Positions 54,338 through 64,000 of a stretch of 64,000 nucleotides of DNA are shown piece by piece. Under the pieces are notes generated by a model. The model was not told where the DNA came from. It worked only from the letters and a program-made list of their open reading frames with translations, and ran no database searches. A program made the position numbers and the translations under genes. The stretch spans positions 18,023,595 to 18,087,594 of the forward strand of contig OX335644.1 in the NCBI GenBank assembly GCA_946894095.1, written 5' to 3'. Origin of the DNA: Incurvaria masculella (taxonomy: Eukaryota > Arthropoda > Insecta > Lepidoptera > Incurvariidae). Numbering within the stretch: position 1 is the stretch's first letter; each line of letters begins with the position of its first letter.

Positions 54338-55058
54338 CCCCGGTTGCACGTACCGTCCTGCACGTCAACATCACCGTCAACGTATGATTAAAGACAGATA
54401 AGTCAAAATTTGCGTTGCACGAAACTTAAACATTACGTTGATCGCTGATGTTAACCGCTAATCGTAAACACTCCCGACCCATCGATCACCGTCAAAATCA
54501 CGATCAAATAATAATTCAAAGTATCATAAGTTACTATTTTTATATTATTGTAGTCTTATTGGACCTTAAATAAGAGGCAAACGTCGCCATTAATGGAATG
54601 CAATGCTTTGTTTTTCATAATTATTAGCCTGGCACTCGGTTCCACAGATTAAAAATTTCGGCGCCATATCTATGTAATCTGTGGTGCTACCAACAGCTGA
54701 TAGCAAGCCGACATATTGGGCGCTAGTAGCGCCACCCCGCGGCTCCAAGAGCAACTGTTTTGTTTGTTAGTACGAATGGTTGACGCTAGATGGTGCTTCG
54801 ATTGTGCCTGTCCCTTTCTGTTTATGTACTGTGGGAGAAGGGCAGTACTATGTCAGCTCGGGCGGTGCTAAGAGTTGCCATACAGCAAACATTTTTGCCG
54901 ATTGTTTCGAGGGACTATTTGTGGTCTGACTCCTGGCAAGCTAACTTTGACGAAAATATGTTACGTGCAACGCAATTTCATATGATGGGCGATTAGCCGT
55001 CACATCATCGTCAAATGTAATCAGTAACAGATAACATTTTACGAAGCGTCGTGCACTC
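54338..55058. mobile_element. Possible decayed MITE with CCGGTTGCACG-type ends
   Basis: CCCCGGTTGCACG at 54338 and CGTGCACTCCGG at 55049-55060 are roughly inverted, and GCGTTGCACGAA (54410) pairs with TACGTGCAACGC (54961). Between them is a unit with TAGTAGCGCCACC and TAGATGGTGCT. Ends are too diverged for a firm call. Confidence 0.35.
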
Positions 55059-55622
55059 CGGCCTAAGAGATACGTCGTTAGTGCACGGTTCGGATTCCAC
55101 GTTAAACTATAGGTTCCTTTCTAACTCCTCCGCACACGTATGCACAATCGCATCGAACGAACGATGGTCGAAGTCGCAATGAAAATTGTCCGTGTTTTTC
55201 ATCCAGTTCAATGTAATTGTGTAATAAAAGGAATACCTTGGCATGGCACCTGATTCCCTCGAGAATGCAGTAGGTGTGGTATTTGCCATCCACGTTTAGT
55301 TCCATTAAAAATATGTCAAATATTTATATTATCTTTGTTACGGCCTAAGAGATACGTCGTTAGTGCACGGTTCGGATTCCACGTTAAACTATAGGTTCCT
55401 TTCTAACTCCTCCGCACACGTATGCACAATCGCATCGAACGAACGATGGTCGAAGTCGCAATGAAAATTGTCCGTGTTTTTCATCCAGTTCAATGTAATT
55501 GTGTAATAAAAGGAATACCTTGGCATGGCACCTGATTCCCTCGAGAATGCAGTAGGTGTGGTATTTGCCATCCACGTTTAGTTCCATTAAAAATATGTCA
55601 AATATTTATATTATCTTTGTTA
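55059..55622 (+). repeat. Perfect tandem duplication of a 282-bp SINE-derived unit
   Basis: 55059-55340 and 55341-55622 appear identical base for base. Each unit holds SINE body and tail (CGGTTCGGATTCCACG, ACGATGGTCGAAGTCGCAATG, CTTGGCATGGCACCTG, GCCATCCACGTTTAG) plus a short AT-rich end. Two identical minus-strand frames in the units are not genes. Confidence 0.95.
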
Positions 55623-57944
55623 CGAGCTAACTCTCCTCTGGTTCGAGTCATCAATCATGAGATAAATATATCCACAAATAAATAAATGTTCAATCAGAAA
55701 ATCGTAGTCTTCTTCCATGATGATTATTATTAGTTAATATTAATATTTATTAGTGACATTTAATTAAAATAAATGAATTAATTAAAACTAGAGGCGCCAT
55801 CTGTGCGATCGCGTGGAAAGAGTGATGGAATCATATTATAAGCAGAGTTCCGCGGAGCCATGCAGAGCTCTTCGTGCGCCAAAAGTTCAATATATGGACT
55901 CTAGATGGCGCTTGGTGGATATGTTACGAAGAACTTGTAGAATCCTTCTACGGGAAAAATATTATTTTGAAAACATATCAAAATCACTGATTTAAAGAAT
56001 CATTTGAATTTAGATTCATTAATGTGACTAGCCCGTACAAACTTTCTTGCATGCAACACACATAATTTACACACCGCAGCCGGACTTAGCCCGTAAAATG
56101 AGGACATACGGTATAAACAAATAAATATAATCCGAGCCGCGAACTTAGGCCGCGAACGACGAATCTCTTAGTCGGCGGCATGACGGAAAGAAATTCAGTA
56201 GGCCCAATTGAATATAATAATAATAACCTGGTTGGTTTCTATAAAACGTGGTAGGTATTTTGGGGTTTTGAAGATTTTAAAATGATTAAAAAATCAAATC
56301 CCAGAGACCATCCAAGTCTCGATCCAAGTGGTTAGTGGAATGGAAGCAGGTGATAAAAAGATACAAATATTATGATAATTGGATAATGTTGGAGAACAGA
56401 TTTAGGCTCGAAGGCTGGTAGCCATACCGGTATTTCATTAAAAAACGCCACTTTAGTTAGAAAATTGTGAATGACCATTCACTTTATCCGAGTCAAAATC
56501 AGTCATGAGTCATGTCGCACGTTAATCCATCTCAATTGCATAAGTTTGGTCTTCATCAATTTATGGTCTCATCGTTAGAAACGTTTGTAAAAAGTGTTGT
56601 AAAGAATAAATCCTTATTTTCAGGTTTCACTTCAAAGATAGAAGTATAAACTAGACTAAAGTTGGATCGTCTTCCTCAACCCTAAGTCCCTAAAGTTACG
56701 AAAATACAACATTTGGAAAGTTTCACCAAACACACCCGACAGAAGCGAATTTTTACGCATTTTGCCGTGAAAATAAGTTTCCATTTCTCCAATATCGTCT
56801 TTGAAAGGGTTGCACAGCAACTCAACATTTTCTTGGGGAAGAATTTGGTTTGGATTTTTTCATGAAAACCAATGTGGCTGATATGTATCCACGCCAAATT
56901 AAGCACTGTGACTATTTTTAGGTCAGTGGAACCAAAAATTATAAAATAACTCAAAGGGGAAAAATATCAAAATTTGGATCATTGCAACTTACGTTCGCAA
57001 TTTCTCTTATATGACGACTCACTTTTTACCCAACTACGGCGAATCAAAAAGTCGGGTTATTATTTTGACCGGTATGTATGTATACAATTTCATACCTTCT
57101 ATAATACATATCATAATTAAAAAAATGACGTATCGTTGGAATCGTCTTGATCTTTCGCTGATTATAGACTAGCACTCTCTAGACGAAATAAAATAATGTA
57201 TATCTTATGATGCCGTGTTGGCTATCAAATGAAAGGGCTTATTACCACATTTGAAAATTGTAACCGTTGCCCGCGGCTTTGCTTGCAAGAACCCGATAAT
57301 TTGGTATAATATTTAAAATCACGCCTCAGATGTGATCGAAACATATTTTCTCTCCAAATCTAATTAACATTTATATAAATACATATATATATTGATTTCA
57401 TTACGGACTATGGTACACATGTTTAAATTATATGAAAATACTTACAATAAAAAGTAAGTTCTTAAACTAAAATTCGGACTTTTTTTTAGTTAGCTTTCCA
57501 TCACGAAACGTCCGGAATGTAGATTCAAAAACATTATTCTACTATATACTACGCTCAAGACGTACAGACAATATAACAGAACTATTAGTATGTTTGGCTC
57601 GCAATAGCGACAATATCTACCATACATTAGGCGAACGATAAACTAGACGATCAAAGTTATTCTATCGTGGGGATATTGTCCTTGAGTTTATGAGTCCGAC
57701 TCGACAAACAACGTAAATTGTGCCCGCTAGCGCTTAATCGCTGAAAAGCTTACAGCTGTAAATGTCTCTCCGTTTTGGTAACATTAGCAATAACATATTA
57801 CTATTATTATTATTATTAAATAACATTAGCATTCACATCTGAATGCATTAAGAAGTATTCTAAAAGGATTTAACCCGATAACCTACAAAGAACGGAATGG
57901 GACCTACGTTGACGTGGAATTTGAACCACGAACGACTAATCACT
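55623..57944. other. No gene confirmed; several short motifs
   Basis: 55791-55920 contains GAGGCGCCATCTGTG and CTAGATGGCGCTTGG, inverted about 110 bp apart, bounding what may be a small MITE. 57040-57300 (ATCAAATGAAAGGGCTT, CCCGCGGCTTTGCTTGC) resembles common lepidopteran repeat pieces. 57800-57822 is an (ATT)n microsatellite. 57890-57940 resembles SINE body. Confidence 0.4.
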
Positions 57945-58060
57945 TAGTCTTAGGTTGAGATAAATAGTTGTAACTGAAACTAAGGCTGAGATAAATAGTC
58001 GTTTGTGTGACGAAATAGACTTTGTGACGTCACTTTGCATTGGTTTAAATGGTTTATTTT
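57945..58060. mobile_element. GGCTGAGATAAATAGTCGT-family termini
   Basis: Two successive left ends, TTAGGTTGAGATAAATAG and AAGGCTGAGATAAATAGTCG, followed by GACTTTGTGACGTCAC, matching the interior of the 59.1-59.3 kb element. Confidence 0.6.
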
Positions 58061-58127
58061 TTAAGGAATGAAAGGATGTCTGAGGCTCGGTCTGAGGGGC
58101 ATTTCAACGCTGCGCGTGACGCCAGTT

Positions 58128-58203
58128 GTGACGTATGGTTAAGTGAATGCCATGAGGATATCAGTCGGTGAGCGAGGCCGGGTCCTCAACCATACGTCAC
58201 AAG
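58128..58203. repeat. Inverted repeat, 15-bp arms
   Basis: TTGTGACGTATGGTT and AACCATACGTCACAA flank ~46 bp. Hairpin-forming; could be the ends of a tiny MITE. Confidence 0.7.
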
Positions 58204-58485
58204 ATGGGTACTAATTATGTCTAACCAAATCAAAACCAGATAAATTAAATTAGTGCACCATGTATTATGAATGATTAAATATATACAAACAGAAACAACA
58301 ACCAATGTTCTAGGACGAGCATACATAAACATAAAAATATACAAGTAGCTAAATAAATAGAGTAGGTTCCTAATCGGGCCCCCTAATACGAACGACGACA
58401 CTGAGAAGTTTTACGCGCACTGACTCTAAAGCCGGCAAAAACAAGGTTCGGTACGGTACCTAGTGGTGATGATGCCTGGAGCACG
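58204..58485. other. No gene seen
   Basis: Unassigned; composition becomes GC-richer towards 58.45 kb. Confidence 0.4.
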
Positions 58486-58810
58486 TGGTTGGGCGGTGAA
58501 TGGCGCCTGCCCCCCGCGCAGCGAAGCTCGAGCGGCTCGGTGTCTCCTCAGCGGTTGACGGAGCCCACTCCAAGGACCACGGGGTGGGCGCCGAAAAGAC
58601 GGAGGGTGCGGTTGTGCTCTACCGAGCGAAAGCGGAGACGGCGAGACCCAGGGACGCGACTGGCGTTACTCGCGGCGGTCGCCGGTCTGTCGCGGCGAGA
58701 TGTTCTCGCACCGCCGTGGCGGGCAAACAACAAGATGGCTGCCATCGTGGTGCTCTCTCATTGGCTCTGCTGTGTCGCTAGGCGCGCGCGCATGAGGGAG
58801 ACAGCATCCT
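58486..58810 (+). promoter_or_regulatory. GC-rich island with AAGATGGCTGCC (possible promoter/first exon)
   Basis: About 300 bp of GC-rich sequence, unlike its surroundings, with overlapping frames on both strands as GC-rich DNA tends to give. AACAAGATGGCTGCCATCG at 58729 matches the YY1/ATG element common at housekeeping promoters, and CTCATTGGCT just downstream is an inverted CCAAT box. From that ATG a frame of about 45 codons follows without recognisable domain. It may be a 5' exon whose continuation is outside or spliced. Confidence 0.35.
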
Positions 58811-59029
58811 TGAATTGCTGGATGATAGAAAGAGACGGTACCAATGTTCGTGGTTTGTTGTTTTGCTTCTAGAAGAATTTTGACGGTTGAAACGTGTAAT
58901 TTTCCATAAAGTAGATAAGTATAAATGTCCATAGTGAGTATGCATAGGCACTGACATTGTTCTAAAGGCTACCGTAAGTGTAGTTCAATAAGGATATGAC
59001 GTGCAAATATTGATAATGCCCAAAAATTA
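58811..59029. other. No gene seen
   Basis: Unassigned. Confidence 0.4.
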
Positions 59030-59331
59030 AAATTAATAAAGTAACGTATGTTACAGCATTACTTTGAGATTTCGTCCAAACAAAATGTGTCAAAGTGACG
59101 TCACAAAGTACTACTTTTCGTTAGCCTTTGTTTTTTGGAACGACTATTTATCCCAGCCTTAGGCTGAGATAAATAGTCGTAACAGAAACTAAGACTAACG
59201 AAAAGTAGTACTTTGTGACGTCAATTGGCATTGCTTTGAGAGTTCGTACATACAAAACGTGTCAAAGTGACGTCCCAAAGTACTACTTTGCGTTAGCATT
59301 CGTTTCGGTGACGACTATTTATCTCAGCCTT
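59030..59331. mobile_element. GGCTGAGATAAATAGTCGT-family MITE, one full plus one half copy
   Basis: 59161-59330 is a complete unit with ends GGCTGAGATAAATAGTCG and CGACTATTTATCTCAGCC, each next to TTA. 59030-59157 is the right half of another unit joined directly to it. Both interiors contain AAAGTGACGTC and CAAAGTACTACTTT. Confidence 0.7.
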
Positions 59332-59880
59332 AGACACCTTGCACAGGAATAAATGCAGTGGGACCACTTGTTTACAATTTTAAGTGCCGAAACCAGGAAC
59401 TCACACAGCACAAGGTATGATATAAAAGCGACTGTATATGGGTCGATTAGTGACTTTCTAGACTTACTCCGGTTTTCTAGACTCAGGATTCCTGATTCCT
59501 CATTACGAAATACCAGGAATAGACCTGCAGGAATCTTTCAGTCGAGACAATCTCTTTTATATTTTTTTCTAAGTGATTTTTTTGACTAAAATATTCCGAA
59601 GCAGAGTAACTGAATTCAGTAATTAAAGATTTTCCGTCGAGAATATTGCTTTGATATTGATATTTTTTGATATCTTGGATATTTGATTTTTATTAAGCTG
59701 TTTTCTCTGATTTTTTCTGCTGATTTTAAACAAATAACAAATAAATGTAGAACACTAAGCCATATTTTAATGCAGCCTGCACCGCCACTCTCTTTATCCA
59801 TTGAAGACGCAACGCACCTATCTATACGTATTTCACAACGTTACTCATGCGCCATCGTGCGACATTATGTTAATTTTTAA
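59332..59880. other. No gene seen; MITE terminus at 59475-59535
   Basis: 59473-59535 (TTTTCTAGACTCAGGATTCC ... CCAGGAATAGACCTGCAG) is one end of the MITE seen complete at 51191-51422. The rest is AT-rich. Confidence 0.5.
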
Positions 59881-60741
59881 CACGCTTTTATTAGCTTGGG
59901 TTGTATCTATGTATGTACATATCTATGTAACGGAATCTTTGAACTTAATTTTCACCAGTTTCCAGAAGTCTGATTAATTTGAAACTTTGCATACGTATCA
60001 AGGACCGATGACAATGCAATAATTTCATAACAGTTTCCCATTATCCTTATTAGGACCGCCAGGATAATTATTTTATTATTAGCTTGGGTTGTATGTAACT
60101 ATGTATGTAATGGAATCTTTGAGATTAATTTTCACCATTTTCCAGAAGTCTGATTAATTTGAAACTTTGCATACGTATCAAGGACCGATGACAATGCAAT
60201 AATTTCATAACAGTTTCCCATTATCCTTATTAGGACCGCCAGGATAATTATTTTATTATTAGCTTGGGTTGTATGTAACTATGTATGTAATGGAATCTTT
60301 GAGATTAATTTTCACCATTTTCCAGAAGTCTGATTAATTTGAAACTTTGCATACGTATCAAGGACCGATGACAATGCAATAATTTCATAACAGTATCCCA
60401 TTATCCTTATTAGGACCGCCAGGATTAATAAATTCTTTTATAGATCCTCTGCAGTGGAGTAAAAAAAGAGACGGAGCTAGTTATTAAAAAACACGCTTTT
60501 ATATAAGCTTGGGTTGTATACATCTATGAATGTAATGGAATCTTTGAGATTAATTTTCACCAGTTTCCAGAAGTCTTTAATTTGAAACTTTGCATACGTA
60601 TCAAGGACCGATGACAATGCAATAATTTCATAACAGTTTCCCATTATCCTTATTAGGACCGCCAGGATTAATACATTATTCTATAGATCCTCTGTAGTAA
60701 TAATAACTAATTGATAAATCAAACTAAAAAATGAAAAATAA
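59881..60741 (+). repeat. Tandem array, ~180-bp period, four units
   Basis: Units start at TTAGCTTGGGTTGTAT near 59889, 60079, 60259 and 60503. The second and third are nearly identical and exactly 180 bp apart. Shared internals: GAATCTTTGA, CCAGAAGTCTGATTAATTTG, ATACGTATCAAGGACCGATG, TTATTAGGACCGCCAGGAT. CACGCTTTTAT precedes units 1 and 4 and also begins the palindrome that follows. Confidence 0.9.
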
Positions 60742-61222
60742 ATAATAGTTTAAAAAAACTAAAAAAACACGCTTTTATAGCTAACCGAACCAAAAAATAT
60801 AAAATAATTTTTAATTTTAAAGAGTTTATATCACAGTAGTAGAAGATCGAACAATCAATCAGAATTTATCACCTCAAAATAAAATTATAATAAAGTTTAA
60901 GTTATTAACAAAATAATTCAATTCAGCGGAAAAAGCGTGGGGTGCATTTTACTACTTTTCATAACTCTCCTCTCATAGATAGTTGCCAATAGAATGATTG
61001 TTACATTTACTTTATCAAGCACCCCACGCTTTTTACTCTGAATTGAATTATTTTGTTAATAACTTAAACTTTATTATAATTTTATTTTGAGGTGATAAAT
61101 TCTGATTGATTGTTCGATCTTCTACTACTGTGATATAAACTCTTTAAAATTAAAAATTATTTTATATTTTTTGGTTCGGTTAGCTATAAAAGCGTGTTTT
61201 TTTAGTTTTTTTAAACTATTAT
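60742..61222. mobile_element. 481-bp palindrome (foldback element)
   Basis: Arms 60742-60955 and 61019-61222 are nearly perfect inverted copies, with AAAAACACGCTTTTATAGC near the outer edge and CGTGGGGTGC at the inner edge; the loop is ~63 bp. Non-coding. The outer CACGCTTTTAT links it to the preceding array, so the two may be parts of one composite element. Confidence 0.9.
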
Positions 61223-62877
61223 GTATGATGTCTTTCCTTCGTGAGCGAAGTTCTTGACTTCGTTAAGTCAACAATAAAATAACGGTATATTTATATTATA
61301 AATACGAAAAAGTGTCTGTGAGCAAAGAAGAGTACTTGTATCCCGGATATTAAAGCGCGCTACCGCAGCTAGTGCCTACAAATTTCATAAAGGAAATAAA
61401 GAAGCTGATCATTTTTCTGCTATAAAAATATCACTTCAAAGGACAAACGAATAAATACACTTTCGGATTTATAATTTAGAAGTAGCTATGTGCATCTATT
61501 ACCAAACACATTTATTTATTTTCAAAAGCAAGTTGGTTTTAACTAAATTAATACCAGTAACGACGAAACGCCTTACCGAATGTCAATGAACTAATTACTG
61601 ACGGCCACCCAATATTTACTGACAGAAAAAGACCCCGGGACATATCATCATGTCAGCACGCAAACGGGCTTCCCGTTGTAAGATTCTCACACATATCTAT
61701 CACGCAATACACACAAACAATCAAACAATGCCTCTAAAATGTATCACCAGCCCGTCGAGACAATGAGGTCAGTTTGGAGACATGCGACATCACTACCCAC
61801 GCAACGACAGGGAAATCCGTCGACTCCTGCGCAGCTCGTCTCTACGTCACGCGCCTCCGCCGCCGCTAGCGTAACCAAAAATAGAGGACACTTTTCCTAA
61901 AGCCTGTGGATGCCTCCAGCATTTGACATATTGATCTTAATGGAGTGTAACAACGTCATCTACATTGAAGCGTTCATAAATCAGAATTGTTTTTGGTCTT
62001 AGCATTCCTCAATTAGGTTGACATCTCAATGCAGTGAAAATCTCTTGAGCCTAGGATGAATACGTTCAATCAGTGCCATCTAGGATAAGATAGTCCAAGC
62101 ATTTTGTCGATTTGAATTAACTGACGTAATTTTCTGGATAGCTTAGTAATTAATCAATTATGTAATCCAAAGGTTCGAAACCATGCAATACATAAATACA
62201 TCTTATAGTGACGTTTACGCTGATGTCTCTTTATGCAACCGTGCGTTAATCATACATCGGAGCACCTTGACCTGCTGGGCTGCAGCATCTCCGAAGAGGT
62301 GGGTTTCGGCACTTTATCGAATTCAAAGCGGTTAACCCAAACGGTTTTTCGTAATAAAAATATGTATTTATATCATCTCCATACACAAAATTCTTGAGAT
62401 TGAATTCTTGAGAAGTCGACGAACTGGTGGCCGAGAAGCGCCTTTTCACGGGTATTATCTGACGCCACGTGCTTGTAACACCTGTATCGTATTGTGTAAT
62501 TGGCCTCCAAAGACGTGAGACACGCGACTTCGCGACCCACGCAGCAGGAAAGGAAAGCCCGCACGACTCCGGCGCAACCGCTGCGCTGGCGCCTCCCGCT
62601 GCGTCACGCGGAATGTGGAATAGGCAGACCGAATATCGACAATCCTTTTCGGAATGAATAGCATGTCTTGAAGAAAAAAAATTTGTTTTTTTTACTAACG
62701 ATGGCTATTACGCTTTCCGAATTCGTAAGCGAACTGACTGCTACCAGTTCACGCTAGCTACGCTGGCCTTATACAAGTGGGTTTGGGTTGTGGTTTCCAC
62801 TCCCGTCCTTTCTTACTCGCTGGTAATACCACCCTACCGTAATTATTGTGTCCAAATACTTACACAGCGGATTGCAA
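61223..62877. other. No gene confirmed; two related GC-rich segments
   Basis: 61779-61866 and 62513-62605 share GAGACA(T/C)GCGAC, ACCCACGCA, TCCTGCGCA/TCCGGCGCA and GTCACGCG in order, suggesting a duplicated conserved or repeat segment 734 bp apart. No protein recognised. Confidence 0.35.
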
Positions 62878-63010
62878 TATATTCCGGGAGATCACGACAT
62901 TTTTGGTCACGATAAGGACACGGCTGAATCTGGGTTCACATGTTAGAGACCAATCCTCTGTGCTAAATATGTCGGTCTGCCTTTGCCAAGTGGTTCATAA
63001 TGGTACGAAA
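62878..63010 (+). mobile_element. Single arm of the 47.8-kb long-TIR family
   Basis: CGGGAGATCACGACATTTTT, CACGATAAGG, GGCTGAATCTGGGTTCACATG, AGAGACCAATCCTCTG, CTAAATATGTCGGTCTG, CCAAGTGGTT match the right arm of 47834-48379 inverted. Confidence 0.65.
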
Positions 63011-63538
63011 TGCAACTTAACGTCAGATTTAATCACACTTTTGCCTGTTCACCTGCCGAGTTATTTACCATGGTAACTCCCCTGGATCAATTACACACTT
63101 AAATGCTTGCATGATCAATGCAGACACAATGAAGTTGCGCAAACCTGCTAGGGCGACGTCACAAGTCAACCTTGCGGTCGCGGGCGGGCGTCAGGAGAAA
63201 GATATCCGTACGGACTCATCGAATCCGTTCCGAAGCGCGTTGCTGGTGACCGCAATTTGCTAATATTTGTATAGCCGACCGGTTTGTGCTATAGAGCTAT
63301 AGAGTGCGGTCAATTTAATTAAGGTGGGTCCGTGAGCATCAGACGATGGCTGTATACACCTAAACATAGTAATTAAATTATTATTATTTTCTATTTATCT
63401 TTAGGTTGACGTGATATATGATTTCCAAAATGACGATGGCTTATACACCCGAACATAATAACTATCATTCGATCATTTTTGTATGACTATATAAACCTCA
63501 ATTTTTTTAATATTTGTATGTGTAATGTAAACTACTCA
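63011..63538. other. No gene seen; short direct repeat
   Basis: 63165-63250 is GC-rich (GTCGCGGGCGGGCG). GACGATGGCT(G/T)(T)ATACACC(T/C)(A/G)AACATA occurs at 63342 and 63432. Confidence 0.4.
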
Positions 63539-63691
63539 AAATTGTAAGCGGTATTGAAAAAGGGGCAACTTAAGCTATTTTTAATTCATTTATTAATGAT
63601 ATTTGTATGTCGGCCCTTCTCGAACCGACACAATATAACGTGTCCAAGTGTAGGTATTCTACCTATGGATAAGAAATTAAATTAAATTAAA
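63539..63691 (+). mobile_element. LINE 3'-end fragment shared with 24.6 kb
   Basis: GCGGTATTGAAAAAGGGGCAAC, CTTCTCGAACCGACA, CCTATGGATAAGAAAT then (TTAAA)n. It contains 20 extra bases (TATAACGTGTCCAAGTGTAG region) relative to the 24.6-kb copy. Confidence 0.6.
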
Positions 63692-64000
63692 TTACACTTC
63701 CCTTACACACGTAGTTAACGAATCATTTGAAATCCACTTCTCCAATTAACTTGATATTTGGTATATTATATTAGCTTAGCTCGGCGTGTGTAGATGCAGT
63801 GTTATCTGTTATTCAGTTGTATACCGAAAAAATATTGGTGCCAATAATAATATTTATTTATTTATTTTAGTCGAGCAGCCTTGGCTGAGGCGTCAAAATG
63901 TCATTCATTTCTTGCTGATAACATTCAGTAAGTTTTTTTAGCATTTACTTTTTGTTTTGAAAACATTTTTTTCTCAGGGATGACAACTGCCTAGATAAAC
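63692..64000. other. No gene seen
   Basis: Unassigned AT-rich sequence. Confidence 0.4.

Overview
The window looks like nuclear DNA of a moth or butterfly (Lepidoptera). The reasons are an AT-rich, intron/intergenic-like texture with no long host reading frame, CCTAA/TTAGG-type insect telomere-like repeats, and many interspersed families I recognise as typical of lepidopteran genomes (the AACCGACTTCAAA family, the GGGTTCCGTACC family with GACG microsatellites, and tRNA-headed SINEs). The order and family calls are from recall and reading by eye; no database was searched. I could not identify any host protein-coding gene, true tRNA gene or true rRNA gene.

Layout. 1-895 is a minisatellite of nine ~106-bp units, each ending in a short CCTAA run. 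From 1.3 to 41 kb there is a dense mosaic of SINEs, MITE-like inverted-repeat elements and decayed LINE fragments. Three copies of a ~545-bp TTAA-flanked MITE lie at 4.6, 8.3 and 26.8 kb. The second is split by a 1,276-bp foldback element, and the first sits inside an older TA-flanked MITE whose uninterrupted paralogue is at 30.7 kb. Two SINEs at 22.05 and 36.1 kb carry a 5S-rRNA-like head but share body and tail with the tRNA-headed SINEs. 37.5-39.3 kb holds tandemly arranged AACCGACTTC elements, one with seven telomere-like AACCT units in its hairpin loop. 40.5-41.2 kb holds the 3' end of a Penelope-like element, with a GIY-YIG endonuclease, on the minus strand.

The main coding feature is a young Ty3/gypsy LTR retrotransposon at 41,969-47,052. 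It has 532-bp LTRs with three differences seen, a GTAT target duplication, a tRNA-Leu-type primer site and a 1,285-codon gag-protease-RT-RNase H-integrase frame. It landed inside a SINE. Its gag is internally shortened and lacks a CCHC knuckle, and the frame stops just after the GPY motif.

47-64 kb continues the mosaic: a 546-bp long-TIR element, a reverse AACCGACTTC copy, a perfect 282-bp tandem duplication of a SINE-derived segment (55.06-55.62 kb), a 180-bp-period array followed by a 481-bp palindrome (59.9-61.2 kb), and several GC- or C-rich patches that may be regulatory or first-exon sequence. A short TAGATGGCGC-like motif recurs in several unrelated elements and in both LTRs.

The genes do not form a pathway. 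The biology here is transposon biology: one possibly mobile LTR element, Pol III-type SINEs that would depend on LINE enzymes, and non-autonomous DNA elements that would depend on transposases not encoded in this window.
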